Shown here: positions 8,101 to 16,335 of the stretch, in pieces
How the letters are laid out: each line of letters begins with the position of its first letter
Position numbering within the stretch: position 1 is the stretch's first letter
DNA from: Egicoccus halophilus
Lineage (GTDB): Bacteria; Actinomycetota; Nitriliruptoria; Nitriliruptorales; Nitriliruptoraceae
Length of the DNA: 64,000 nt
Direction of reading: 5' to 3'
NCBI RefSeq assembly: GCF_004300825.1
Contig: NZ_CP036250.1
Location: 3,421,001-3,485,000, forward strand
Notes under the pieces: model-generated
Database searches by the model: none
Seen by the model: only the letters and a program-made list of their open reading frames with translations
Told to the model about the DNA's origin: nothing
Made by a program: the position numbers and the translations under genes

Positions 8101-9026
8101 GCCGGCACCACCTGCGTGCCCGCCCGTCCGTGCACGACCGCGACGATGTGTTCGAGGGCGCCGATCGCGGCCCGTTGCCCGGTGCGCTCGACGAACGCGC
8201 AGGCGGCGGCGACCTTGGGACCCATGGAGCCGGCACCGAACTGTCCGTCGTCGGCGTGGGCGCGCAGCTCGGTCACCGTCACCGTCTCGAGCCACCGCTG
8301 CCGCGGCGTGCCGAAGTCGACCGCGACGCCGGGGACGTCGGTGAGGATCACGAAGGTGTCGGCGTCGATCTCCTCGGCCAGCAGCGCCCCGGCGAGGTCC
8401 TTGTCGATCACCGCCTCGATGCCGTGCAGCGGCCCCTCGCCGTCGTCGACGACCGGGATGCCGCCGCCGCCGTTGGCGACCACGATGGCCCCGTCGTCGA
8501 GCAGCAGTTCCACCGCGGCCCGGTCCACCGACCGGCGGGGCTGCGGCGAGGGCACCAGCCGGCGCCAGCCGCGGTCCGGGTCGGCGAGGAACCGCAGCCC
8601 CTCGCCCTCGCGCCGGGCGACCTCGTCGCCGTCCTCGAGCCATGGGCCGATCGGCTTGCTGGGGGCCTGGAACCCGGGATCGTCGGCGTCGACCAGCACC
8701 CGACTGACGACCGGGACGACCGGCTGGGCGATCCCCCGCCGGTCGAGCTCGTGCGTCAGCGTGTCGGCGATGGTGAAGCCGATCGTGGCCTGGGTCTGGG
8801 CCACGCACCAGTCGAGCGGGACCGGCGGCACCACGTCACGGGCGAGTTCGTTCTTGATCAGCACGTTGCCGACCTGCGGCCCGTTGCCGTGCGTGAGCAC
8901 CAGGGCGCTGCGCCCCTCGGTGACGAGTTCGGCGACCTGGCGCATCGTCGCCCAGAGCCGCTCGGTCTGCTCCGCAGCCGTGCCGGCGCCCTGGGGGGCG
9001 ATGGCGTTGCCGCCGAACGCGAGCAC
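8097..9026 (-). CDS. Carbamate kinase (AllK/ArcC type)
   Basis: 309 residues as drawn from GTG 9026. Motifs are FGGNA at 4-8, LTHGNGPQVG at 44-53, VVANGGGGIPVV and the kinase signature VIDKDLAGALLA. It catalyses carbamoyl phosphate + ADP to ATP + carbamate, the energy-yielding step of catabolic carbamoyl-transfer routes. With DUF2877, FdrA and DUF1116 directly downstream it completes an AllFGHK-like set. The start is uncertain: no ribosome site lies near GTG 9026, but GGGGAGG (9050-9056) sits 8 nt before an in-frame CTG at 9041. That would restore the usual short N-terminal strand (QPRTVLAFGGNA). A CTG start at 9041 is therefore plausible. Confidence 0.92.
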   Translation of the reverse strand: MLAFGGNAIAPQGAGTAAEQTERLWATMRQVAELVTEGRSALVLTHGNGPQVGNVLIKNELARDVVPPVPLDWCVAQTQATIGFTIADTLTHELDRRGIAQPVVPVVSRVLVDADDPGFQAPSKPIGPWLEDGDEVARREGEGLRFLADPDRGWRRLVPSPQPRRSVDRAAVELLLDDGAIVVANGGGGIPVVDDGEGPLHGIEAVIDKDLAGALLAEEIDADTFVILTDVPGVAVDFGTPRQRWLETVTVTELRAHADDGQFGAGSMGPKVAAACAFVERTGQRAAIGALEHIVAVVHGRAGTQVVPA

Positions 9027-9185
9027 GGTACGCGGTTGCAGGACGCCGACCTCCCCGGATGGTGGCGCGAGCCTACGAGGGGGCGGTCCGCAGCGGCTTC
9101 GGCGACTTCCACCGAGGCGTCCACCCCTCGCTCGTCACATCCCGACCACCGACGCTGGCGCGGATCGTCGCGACGGGTCCGGGCT

Positions 9186-9231
9186 CGCGGCCCCGGGAAC
9201 GACCGGGGCCGCGCTCGTGGCGCGGCCCCGG
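9186..9231 (-). terminator. Hairpin with alternative pairing between permease and carbamate kinase genes
   Basis: In transcript sense (minus strand) the order is CCGGGGCCGCG (9231-9221), CGCGGCCCCGG (9213-9203), CCGGGGCCGCG (9196-9186). The central arm can pair perfectly with either outer arm. It begins 16 nt after the permease stop codon. The outer structure could end the permease transcript and the other act as an anti-terminator, allowing partial read-through into the kinase operon. There is no U-tract, as is common in high-GC actinobacteria. Confidence 0.55.
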
Positions 9232-9246
9232 TGACGATCCACGAAC

Positions 9247-10701
9247 TCAGCGGCGACTGCGCGAACGCGCGCCGTCGCGACGGTGGGAACCCAGCGGATT
9301 GGTGACGATGCCACGTTCCTCGGGGGTGCCCGGGATCAGGTTGTCGAGCAGGATGCCGAGCACGGCCGCGACCGCGATCGCGTTCGACCCGATCGAGGCG
9401 ACGAACGTGGTCGCCCAGCCGATGCCGAAGAAGCTGAAGTCCGCGGCCGCCTCGCTGCCGAAGTAGGCCGGGAACGCCAGGCCACCGAACAGCAGGAAGC
9501 CGACGATCATCAGGTTGCGCTGCGAGTCCATGTCGGCCCGTCGCAGGTTCGACAGCCCCACCGCGGTGATGAGGCCGAACAACGCCAGGTACACGCCACC
9601 GACCACGGGGATCGGGATCGTGGCGATGATGGCCCCGATCGGTCCGATCAGGCCGAGCACGACCAGCACGCCGGCGCCGATGAGCACCACCGAGCGGCTC
9701 GCGACCCGGGTGAGGCCGACCAGGCCGATGTTCTCCGAGTACGACGTCGAGGAGAACCCGCCGAACACGCCGGTGAGCGCGCAGCCGATGCCCTCGGCGC
9801 CGATGCCGCGGTTGATGGTGCGCGCGTCGGGGTCGCCGACGCCTGCGATGCGCGAGATCGCGTGGTAGTCGCCGAAGGACTCGATCGACGAGGCCAGGTA
9901 GGCGGCCAGGATGGCGACGATGAACGTGAAGTCGAAGATCGGCGTGCCCCACGGGAAGATCAGCCCGCCGCCACCGACCTCGAAGCCACGGAACGCCGGC
10001 GCGTCGGCGACGGCCGCGAAGCTCACGGCGGCGGCCGAGCCCTCCTCGAACACCCCGAGGGCGGTGGACACCAGCGCGATCAGGTACGCCGCGAGGACGG
10101 CGAGCAGGATCGGGAACAGCGAGAACAGCCGGACCCGCGGCGCCAGCGCCAGGGCGAACAGGAAGATCAGGCCCAGCGTGGTCAGTGCCAGCGGCCAGTG
10201 CTGGCCGGAGTTGTCGGCGGCGGCGCCGAACAGCGACAGGCCGACGAGCGCGATCACCGGACCGATGGTGATCGGGGTGATGAAGCGACGCAGCACCCCC
10301 ATCAGTCCGCCGTAGCCGAGGATCAGCGGCATCAGGGCCCCGACGATGACCATGCCGGCGATGACCTGCATGCCCTCGGCACCCTGGTAGGTGGCGGCGA
10401 TGGCGAAGAACGGTCCGAGGAAGGCGAACGACACCCCCTGCACGATCGGCAGGCGACTACCGATGGCGACCTGGACCGCGGTGGCCACCCCGGAGGCGAT
10501 GAACACCGAACTGATCAGCACGGCGAGCTCGGCTCCCTGGAAGCCGAGTGCGCCACCGATGATGAACGGCACCGCGATCGTGGCGCCGAACATGGTCAGG
10601 ACGTGTTGGATCCCGAGCCCCACCGCCTTGGGCAGTGGCTTGGGGGTCTCGTCGAGTCCGTAATTGAGCCCTTCCGGTCGGACGGGCGCTCCAGCACTCA
10701 T
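9247..10701 (-). CDS. NCS2 family nucleobase (uracil/xanthine-type) permease
   Basis: 484 residues from ATG 10701, preceded by GAGGGAG; the earlier in-frame ATG is rejected because that stretch is Arg/Pro-rich and non-homologous. It is an integral membrane protein with about 14 hydrophobic segments. The QH motif of TM1 (GIQHVLTMFG, about 31-39), SSIESFGDYHAISRIAG in TM8, and the NAT signature ENIGLVGLTR (about 322-331) are all present. NCS2 carriers move uracil, xanthine, uric acid or related rings by proton symport. Between a ring-opening amidohydrolase and a carbamoyl-transfer operon it most likely imports the cyclic substrate of this pathway. Exact specificity (barbiturate, cyanurate, oxidised pyrimidine or purine) is not readable. 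Confidence 0.9.
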   Translation of the reverse strand: MSAGAPVRPEGLNYGLDETPKPLPKAVGLGIQHVLTMFGATIAVPFIIGGALGFQGAELAVLISSVFIASGVATAVQVAIGSRLPIVQGVSFAFLGPFFAIAATYQGAEGMQVIAGMVIVGALMPLILGYGGLMGVLRRFITPITIGPVIALVGLSLFGAAADNSGQHWPLALTTLGLIFLFALALAPRVRLFSLFPILLAVLAAYLIALVSTALGVFEEGSAAAVSFAAVADAPAFRGFEVGGGGLIFPWGTPIFDFTFIVAILAAYLASSIESFGDYHAISRIAGVGDPDARTINRGIGAEGIGCALTGVFGGFSSTSYSENIGLVGLTRVASRSVVLIGAGVLVVLGLIGPIGAIIATIPIPVVGGVYLALFGLITAVGLSNLRRADMDSQRNLMIVGFLLFGGLAFPAYFGSEAAADFSFFGIGWATTFVASIGSNAIAVAAVLGILLDNLIPGTPEERGIVTNPLGSHRRDGARSRSRR

Positions 10702-10819
10702 GTGCTCCCTCTTCCTGCGGCCATGCCGCGTCGCTGGCGGGGGGCCCGCCAGGTCCCCTTCTCGGTGTCGCCCGCACCCCTCCCAGCGGCACGGCGACGG
10801 TGGAACCCTACGTCCTGCT

Positions 10820-10834
10820 CCGGACACTGTCCGG
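10820..10834. promoter_or_regulatory. Palindrome CCGGACACTGTCCGG upstream of the permease gene
   Basis: A perfect 7-1-7 inverted repeat about 120 nt upstream of the permease start, in the 228-nt gap after the ring-opening amidohydrolase. Its symmetry and position suggest an operator, possibly for the PucR-type regulator encoded nearby. It is not repeated elsewhere in the cluster, so the assignment is tentative. Confidence 0.35.
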
Positions 10835-10871
10835 TCGAACGCGAAAGGAACCTAGGACCCGACACATGCGA

Positions 10872-10911
10872 AGAGCACTGGCACATCCTGCTGAGGACGC
10901 GCCAGTGCTCT
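10872..10911 (-). terminator. Terminator of the ring-opening amidohydrolase gene
   Basis: AGAGCACTGGC (10872-10882) and GCCAGTGCTCT (10901-10911) are perfect 11-nt arms with an 18-nt loop, starting 18 nt past the amidohydrolase stop on the minus strand. It separates that gene from the permease, implying the permease has its own promoter or depends on read-through. Confidence 0.7.
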
Positions 10912-10929
10912 CGGCGAGGTCGACGAGGA

Positions 10930-12036
10930 TCAGTCCTCGACGCGGATGATCGCGGCGACCGGTCCCCCACCCTGCGGGCCCTGGTGCAGCGCACCGACGG
11001 AGACGAACACGGCCGAGTCGCCGACGGCGCTGGCGGTGACCCCACCGACGGCACCCTTGATCTGGCGGTGGTGGTGGACGTCGGAGTCGTCGAGCATCAG
11101 CTGGCGGCGCCCGCGCAGCTCGCCGCTGGCGTCGGCCTCGCACTTGAGGAAGACGTTGACGAGCCGGTCACCGAGGTCGGTGTGGTGCGGGCGCTCCGGG
11201 AGCTCGAGCCCGGCGTTGCGGATGGCCTCGAAGATGCCGTCCTGGTCCAGCGCGTCCTGCATGACGCTGTGGCCGACCCGGTAGCGGCTGCGCGCGCCGG
11301 CCGCGTTGCCGACCACGACGATCTGCGCACGGTCGAGTTCCACGCCGCTCGAGCACGACGCCACGCTCGAGTACAGGTCGGTGTTTCGGCAGATCTCCTC
11401 GGCGGGCGGGACCTCGTCGACCTCACCGAGCGCGTAGGCGATCCCCAGGCCGGTGGTGCCGTTGGAGATGTCCATCGAGTACAGCGTGTCCTCGGTGAAC
11501 ACCGTCTCGCCGCGGCGGTGCGCGTCCTGGATGGTCTCCTGCACCAGCAGCGGGGTCTTGGTCTGCACGTAGTGGACGTCGGCGACATCGGTGATGCCGG
11601 CCTCGGCCATGGCCCGCTTGACGCCCTCGGCGACCTTCTCGACCATCGCGGGCCGGCCGATGTCCTCGGGCAGCAGCACGTCGGACATCGCGAACCCGAC
11701 CGACAGTCGCTTGTCGTCGGTGTCGACACCGCGCTCGTCGGGGAGCCGGGCGAAGACGGTGGCGTGCGGGGTGATGACGCCGTCGCAACCGCCGGACCAC
11801 GCCATGGGGATCTGCTTGACCTCGTCCTCGGGGCGGCTGCCCTTGTCGAGCAGCACACCGCGGAACGCCTGGTCGGCGAGGATGCGGGTGTAGTCGTTGA
11901 CGCCGCCGTTGCCCTCGGTCTTGCCGATGACCGCGATGACGTCGTCGGCGGCGAACACGCCCTCGTCGATCAGCTCGCCGAGCCCCGAGGCATCGGTCAC
12001 GCTCTTGATCTCGATCTTGCGGACCTCGAACGGCAT
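10930..12036 (-). CDS. Ring-opening amidohydrolase (barbiturase / cyanuric acid hydrolase family)
   Basis: 368 residues, close to AtzD (about 363), with GGAG 7 nt before ATG 12036. The family hydrolyses the ring amide of cyanuric acid or barbituric acid using Ser-Lys pairs in three pseudo-repeats. Candidate residues here are Lys39 ([13 protein letters not shown]), Ser81 (MAWSGGCDG), Lys160 (YVQTKTP), Ser229/230 (ASCSSGVEL), Lys298 (FLKCEAD) and a Ser at 341 or 346. The C-terminal [12 protein letters not shown] is the conserved metal-site region. The product would be ureidomalonate from barbiturate or carboxybiuret from cyanurate. No malonate-releasing ureidomalonase, biuret hydrolase or allophanate hydrolase is nearby; a phosphorolytic carbamoyltransferase set is. 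The gene is divergent from a PucR regulator, which likely controls it. Confidence 0.93.
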   Translation of the reverse strand: MPFEVRKIEIKSVTDASGLGELIDEGVFAADDVIAVIGKTEGNGGVNDYTRILADQAFRGVLLDKGSRPEDEVKQIPMAWSGGCDGVITPHATVFARLPDERGVDTDDKRLSVGFAMSDVLLPEDIGRPAMVEKVAEGVKRAMAEAGITDVADVHYVQTKTPLLVQETIQDAHRRGETVFTEDTLYSMDISNGTTGLGIAYALGEVDEVPPAEEICRNTDLYSSVASCSSGVELDRAQIVVVGNAAGARSRYRVGHSVMQDALDQDGIFEAIRNAGLELPERPHHTDLGDRLVNVFLKCEADASGELRGRRQLMLDDSDVHHHRQIKGAVGGVTASAVGDSAVFVSVGALHQGPQGGGPVAAIIRVED

Positions 12037-12113
12037 GGGAACTCCTTCACGGGTCGACAGCTGCCCGATGGCAGTGGCGACACGACGCTAGTCGCACGGC
12101 CGCCGCCCCCGAC

Positions 12114-12123
12114 ATGTGCACAT
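12114..12123. promoter_or_regulatory. Palindrome ATGTGCACAT in the divergent promoter region
   Basis: A perfect 10-bp palindrome in the 197-nt gap between the divergent amidohydrolase and PucR genes. It is among the few AT-containing symmetric sites there, so it is a reasonable operator candidate for autoregulation and control of the catabolic gene. Nothing else in the gap stands out apart from the ribosome sites. Confidence 0.35.
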
Positions 12124-12233
12124 CCGACGACCGGGGCCCGCAGGGGCTAGCGTGACCTGCCAACGTCGACGGGAGACGGCGCGCCGGGCGGGCCGTCGCC
12201 CGTCGGACCGGAAGCGTCGAGGAGGGCAGCCGC

Positions 12234-13970
12234 ATGACGACGACGGACGCCCCGATCGACGTTCCCGGCGACGGGCCGGGCAACGGCAGCGGCGCCCGCT
12301 CGCCGCAGGACCCCGGTGCCCCGACGGCGACGGGCGGTGGCGCGCGTTCGGGGGCGACGCCGACGGCGTTGCCCCTCGAGCAGGTCCTGACCACCCCGAT
12401 CCTGGCCGGCGCGCAGGTGCTGGCGGGTGCGGCGGGCCTCGGACGCACGGTGACCCGGCTCAACGTCATGGAGGTCCCCGACGTCCTCGCGTTCGTCAAG
12501 CCCGACGAGTTCCTGCTGACCACCGGCTACCCGCTGCGGGAGCGCCCGGACGAGCTGCCCCGGCTGGTCGCCGACCTCGACGCGCGCGGCCTGGCCGGGC
12601 TCGGTGTCAAGCTCGGCCGCTACCTCGACGAGCTGCCGGCGGCCGTCCTCGAGGCCGCCGACGCCCGCGGCTTCCCGATCGTGCAGCTGCCCGACGTGGC
12701 GTTCGACGACGTGCTCAACGACGTGCTCGGCGCCATGCTCGACCGCCAGGCGCAGCAGCTCGCGCGCGCCGAGCGGGTCCACCGCGCCTTCCTGCAGGTG
12801 GTCCTGCGCGGCGAGGGCGTCGACGCGATCGCCGCCGACCTCGCCGAGCTGCTCGACATGCCGGCGGCGGTGGTCGGCCTCGACGGCACCGTGCTGGCCT
12901 CGGCCCGATGCGACGAACTCGACCCGCCCCCCCGCGAGCGGCTGGTCGTCGCCCAGGACGCCCGGCACGTGCGGATCGACGGCCGGGAGCAGCGGCCGTG
13001 CGTCGCCGTCCCGATCGTGGCCGGACCGCGCCAGCACGGTCACGTGGTCGCCGTACCCCGCGACGGCCGGCGCACCGACGACCTGCTGGCCCTCGAGTCG
13101 GCGGCCACCGTCGCGGCGCTCGCCCTCACCCAGCGCATGGAACTGCAGGCGGTCGAGAGCAAGTACCAGTCCGACCTCGTGCACGACCTGCTGCGGCGGG
13201 TCGACGACCCCGACGACGTGCTGCGGCGGGCGGCCGGGTTCGGTTGGGACCTCGACCGCCGCCTGATCGCCCTGGTCGTGCGTCTCGACGACCGCCCCGG
13301 CGTCGAGCGCCCGGCGGCGGTGCGCGGACGGCCACCACTGGCGAGCACGATCCGGGGCGCGGTGCTCGCCCGCGACCCGGCCGCGGCGGTCGTTCGCTTC
13401 AGCGCGGAGGTCGTCGTCCTCACCGCCGCGTTCGAGGCCCCGGCCGAAGCGACCGCCGAGGACGGGCGCGCCGAGGCCCGGGCGTTCGTCGCCGACCTCG
13501 TGGCCCGCGCCGGCAAGGCCGCCGGCGGAACGGTCTCGGCCGGCCTGTCACGTCCGGTCGAGGACGTGCGCGACGTCGCCCGCGCGTACGAGCAGGCGTC
13601 GCAGGCGGTGGCGCTCGGGCGCGAGATCGCCGGCCGGGGCGCGGTCACCCACTTCGACGACCTCGGCGCCTACCGGCTGCTGGCCCTGGTGGAGGACCGC
13701 GAGGAGCTGTACGCCTTCGCGACCGAGGTACTGGGCGAGCTGGCCACGGAGACCGAGGCGGCGCTCGACCTGCGCACCACGCTGCAGGCGCTGCTCGACA
13801 CCGGCGGCAACGTCGCCGAGGCGGCCAGGCGACTGCACTTCCACTACAACACGCTGCGCTACCGGATCGAGAAGCTCGAGTCGTTGCTCGGGCCGTTCAT
13901 GACCGACGCCCGGCGCCGCCTGGACGTGCAACTCGCCCTGCTGGTCCTGCGCCTGCGCGACCAGCGCTGA
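12234..13970 (+). CDS. PucR family transcriptional regulator
   Basis: 578 residues from ATG 12234 with GAGGAGGG 6 nt upstream. The first 40 residues are low-complexity. The PucR purine-catabolism domain follows ([18 protein letters not shown] to [19 protein letters not shown], about 45-165), then a GAF-like middle. At the C-terminus is the PucR helix-turn-helix ([20 protein letters not shown], then [18 protein letters not shown], about 510-555). PucR of Bacillus subtilis induces purine degradation genes in response to intermediates such as allantoin. Divergence from the ring-opening amidohydrolase makes it the likely regulator of the whole ureide cluster. The inducer is unknown. It is immediately followed by palindromic repeats. 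Confidence 0.92.
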   Translation: MTTTDAPIDVPGDGPGNGSGARSPQDPGAPTATGGGARSGATPTALPLEQVLTTPILAGAQVLAGAAGLGRTVTRLNVMEVPDVLAFVKPDEFLLTTGYPLRERPDELPRLVADLDARGLAGLGVKLGRYLDELPAAVLEAADARGFPIVQLPDVAFDDVLNDVLGAMLDRQAQQLARAERVHRAFLQVVLRGEGVDAIAADLAELLDMPAAVVGLDGTVLASARCDELDPPPRERLVVAQDARHVRIDGREQRPCVAVPIVAGPRQHGHVVAVPRDGRRTDDLLALESAATVAALALTQRMELQAVESKYQSDLVHDLLRRVDDPDDVLRRAAGFGWDLDRRLIALVVRLDDRPGVERPAAVRGRPPLASTIRGAVLARDPAAAVVRFSAEVVVLTAAFEAPAEATAEDGRAEARAFVADLVARAGKAAGGTVSAGLSRPVEDVRDVARAYEQASQAVALGREIAGRGAVTHFDDLGAYRLLALVEDREELYAFATEVLGELATETEAALDLRTTLQALLDTGGNVAEAARRLHFHYNTLRYRIEKLESLLGPFMTDARRRLDVQLALLVLRLRDQR

Positions 13971-14085
13971 CGACGCACGTGCGTCGACGGGCCGGCCTTG
14001 TCGGATGACGACGCACGCACGGAGAACGGCCCCGACGCACGTGCGTCCGCGACCGGCCCGGCGCGGACCACGACGCACGTGCGTC
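13971..14085. repeat. Cluster of GACGCACGTGCGTC palindromes downstream of the regulator
   Basis: Three perfect copies of the 14-bp palindrome lie at 13972-13985, 14034-14047 and 14072-14085, plus a partial copy (GACGCACGCACG) near 14009. The first copy has the full 16-bp form, identical to the one at 2547-2562. Copies two and three share a longer downstream context (CCGCGACCGG). The cluster begins directly after the regulator stop codon. They may act as bidirectional terminators, REP-like elements or protein sites. Confidence 0.7.
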
Positions 14086-14108
14086 CGCGACCGGGCGCGA
14101 CCGGGCGC

Positions 14109-14172
14109 GGCGGGGGTGGCGGGGGTGGCGGGGGTGGCCGGTGACGGGGGTGGCGGGGGTGGCGGGAGGTGG
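14109..14172 (+). repeat. G-rich tandem repeat (GGCGGGGGT) upstream of ilvC
   Basis: Three perfect copies of the 9-mer GGCGGGGGT (14109-14135) are followed, after a 10-nt interruption, by further perfect and degenerate copies to about 14172. Many runs of five G on the plus strand could form a G-quadruplex in DNA or in the ilvC leader RNA. The repeat ends about 135 nt before the ilvC start, and no gene is seen between them. Confidence 0.7.
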
Positions 14173-14307
14173 ATGGGCGCTCGGCGGCTCGCGGCGCGCG
14201 CCCTCCGCCGACGCCCGTTGTGGCCGTTTCGGCCGGCACCCGTAGGCTGCCGCGCGCCCGTGACCGCCCGCACGGCGCATCCGACGGCAGCTCGCGAGGA
14301 GCACACA

Positions 14308-15318
14308 TTGGCCACGATCTTCTACGACCAGGACGCCGACCTCTCCCTGATCCAGGGGCGCAAGGTCGCCATCCTCGGTTACGGCAGTCAGGGACACGCC
14401 CACGCCCTCAACCTGCGGGACTCGGGCGTCGACGTCCGGGTGGGTCTGCGACCGGGCTCGTCCTCGCGCGCCCGCGCCGAGGAGCAGGGTCTGCGCGTGC
14501 TCGACACGAACGACGCCGCTGCCGAGGCCGACGTGATCGTGGTCCTCGCCCCCGACACCCACCAGAAGGGCATGTGGGAGGGCGGCCTCGCCGAACACCT
14601 CACCGGCGGCAAGGCGCTGGTCTTCGGCCACGGGTTCAACGTCCACTACGGACTGATCAGCCCGCCCGAGGACGTCGACGTGTTCCTCGTCGCCCCGAAG
14701 TCGCCCGGGCACATCGCGCGACGCACCTACGAGCAGGGCCAGGGGGTTCCCGGGCTGGTCGCCGTGCACCAGGACGCCTCCGGTGACGCCCTCGAGCTCG
14801 CCAAGTCCTACGCCGCCGGGCTCGGCCTGACGCGCGCCGGCACGCTGCAGACCACCTTCGCCGAGGAGACCGAGACCGACCTGTTCGGCGAGCAGGCCGT
14901 GCTGTGCGGCGGCGTCAGCCACCTCGTGCAGGCGGGCTTCGAGACCCTCGTCGAGGCCGGCTACCAGCCCGAGGCGGCCTACTTCGAGTGCCTGCACGAG
15001 CTCAAGCTGATCGTCGACATGATGTACGAGGGCGGCATCAGCTGGATGCGCCACTCGGTGTCCACCACCGCCGAGTACGGCGACTACGTCTCGGGACCGC
15101 GTGTGATCGGCGACGAGTCGAGGGCGGCGATGAAGCAGGTCCTCGCCGAGATCCAGGACGGCACGTTCGCACGCCAGTTCGTCGCGGAGATCGAGGGCGG
15201 CGGCGAGACCTTCGCCACGATGCGCAAGGCCGGCCGCGACCACGAGATCGAGCGGGTCGGGCGCGAGCTCCGCGGCATGATGCCGTTCATCGACACGCCC
15301 ACCGAAGAGCTCGAGTAG
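14308..15318 (+). CDS. ilvC: Ketol-acid reductoisomerase (NADP+), class I
   Basis: 336 residues from a TTG start at 14308, chosen because GAGGAG lies 8 nt upstream and the protein then begins [18 protein letters not shown] as in the family. It makes 2,3-dihydroxy-isovalerate (or the methylvalerate homologue) in valine and isoleucine synthesis. The nucleotide motif [13 protein letters not shown] is near 24-36, and the Ser-rich loop RPGSSSRAR fits NADPH use. The C-terminal metal-binding domain has [14 protein letters not shown] and [17 protein letters not shown]. The gene stands alone: no ilvB, ilvN or leuA is in the window, and a strong terminator follows. The long G-rich leader may carry regulation. 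Confidence 0.96.
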   Translation: MATIFYDQDADLSLIQGRKVAILGYGSQGHAHALNLRDSGVDVRVGLRPGSSSRARAEEQGLRVLDTNDAAAEADVIVVLAPDTHQKGMWEGGLAEHLTGGKALVFGHGFNVHYGLISPPEDVDVFLVAPKSPGHIARRTYEQGQGVPGLVAVHQDASGDALELAKSYAAGLGLTRAGTLQTTFAEETETDLFGEQAVLCGGVSHLVQAGFETLVEAGYQPEAAYFECLHELKLIVDMMYEGGISWMRHSVSTTAEYGDYVSGPRVIGDESRAAMKQVLAEIQDGTFARQFVAEIEGGGETFATMRKAGRDHEIERVGRELRGMMPFIDTPTEELE

Positions 15319-15338
15319 GACCGGCACCCGAGCACGCC

Positions 15339-15366
15339 GACGGCCACCGCGATCGCGGTGGCCGTC
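15339..15366. terminator. Bidirectional terminator after ilvC
   Basis: A 28-nt perfect palindrome (arms GACGGCCACCGC and GCGGTGGCCGTC around GATC) lies 20 nt after the ilvC stop and 13 nt after the stop of the convergent small lipoprotein gene. It can serve both transcripts. Confidence 0.85.
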
Positions 15367-15379
15367 GTGCGTCGCGGGG

Positions 15380-15532
15380 TCAGTACTCGGTGGGTGGGTC
15401 GGTCGGCTCGACCACCGAGTCGTCGAACTCACCGAGCTCGGGACCGGGCTGCTCGGCTTCGCCGCCCTCGCAGCCGGCCAGGACGAACGCGGCGGTGGCG
15501 GCCACGGCCACCAGACGTCGGGGGGTTCGCAT
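15380..15532 (-). CDS. Small predicted lipoprotein
   Basis: 50 residues from ATG 15532 with GGAGG 6 nt upstream. A short Arg-containing start and hydrophobic core end in the lipobox LAGC (Cys about 21), followed by a short acidic tail ending PTDPPTEY. It would be anchored to the outer face of the membrane. Function is unknown. It is convergent with ilvC. The strong ribosome site and clear lipobox argue that it is real despite its size. Confidence 0.65.
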   Translation of the reverse strand: MRTPRRLVAVAATAAFVLAGCEGGEAEQPGPELGEFDDSVVEPTDPPTEY

Positions 15533-15711
15533 GTGTGCCTCCTGCACGCTGGCCGTCGACGCTAACCGGCCGCCGGTCAGGCGGCCCGCGCCCACCGCGC
15601 CCGGGCGGACAGGGCGACGCCCCCGGCCACCTACGATGCCGCGGTCGTGCGCGGAGCGGGAGCCCGGGCACGCCGATCGTCGTTTCGTCGCCGCCCGGGA
15701 GGGGTGCGTTG

Positions 15712-16332
15712 GTGCGCAGGATCTTCACCGTCGGTGCGCTGACCGCCGGTGTGCTGCTCGCCGGCTGCGACAACGGGCCCCAGGTCGTCGACGCCACCGC
15801 GGCGGCGGCCGGCGGGACCGTCGCGGGCTGCGAGGAGCGGGTGTTCGACGACCTCGGGCCGCCGACCCACCTCGAGGCGGCCAGCGCGCCCCCGGCCACG
15901 GAGCTCTACGCCCAGCGGCCGGCCACCTCGGGCCCGCACCTCGATTCCTGGCTGGCCGTCGGCGTCTACGACGGACCGGTCGACGAGCGCGCCGTCGTCC
16001 ACAACCTCGAGCACGGCGGGATCGTCGCCTGGTACGACCCTGCGGCCATCGCTGCCGAGGACCTCACCGCACTGCAGGACTGGGCCGAGCAGCGCAACCG
16101 TGCCGGCCTGGGCAACCGCGCCGGTGGCGGCGTGCTCGTCGCCCCGTTCGAGGACGCGCCACTCAGCGCACCGCTCGCGCTGCGCGCCTGGCACGTCGGC
16201 GCGGACTGCGAGCGCTTCGACGCGGCCTTCGCCGACGCCTTCCTGCTCGAACACTTCGGCGACCGCGGGAGCGCTCCGGAAGGCAACCTCGCCCCCGAGG
16301 TCGCCCGGGTGCTGCGCGCCGTCGAGCGCTGA
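15712..16332 (+). CDS. DUF3105 domain lipoprotein
   Basis: 206 residues from GTG 15712, with GGGAGGGG 7 nt upstream. The signal peptide ends in the lipobox LLAGC (Cys about 19). The DUF3105 core is visible: YAQRPATSGPHLDSW, GVYDGPVDERAVVHNLEHGG and VAWYDP. These proteins are common in actinobacteria and appear to be surface-exposed; the conserved His and Tyr residues suggest metal or ligand binding, but no reaction is known. It stands between the oppositely oriented small lipoprotein gene and a convergent dehydrogenase-fold gene whose stop is 3 nt away. Confidence 0.85.
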   Translation: MRRIFTVGALTAGVLLAGCDNGPQVVDATAAAAGGTVAGCEERVFDDLGPPTHLEAASAPPATELYAQRPATSGPHLDSWLAVGVYDGPVDERAVVHNLEHGGIVAWYDPAAIAAEDLTALQDWAEQRNRAGLGNRAGGGVLVAPFEDAPLSAPLALRAWHVGADCERFDAAFADAFLLEHFGDRGSAPEGNLAPEVARVLRAVER

Positions 16333-16335
16333 GGC

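Noticed and set aside
9283-12150. 955-codon open frame on the plus strand
   Set aside because: Antisense to the permease and ring-opening amidohydrolase; composition is charged and repetitive as expected of a shadow frame in high-GC DNA.
12040-12233. Small gene in the divergent promoter region
   Set aside because: Short open frames there have no ribosome site and only reflect GC bias; the region is better read as a promoter.
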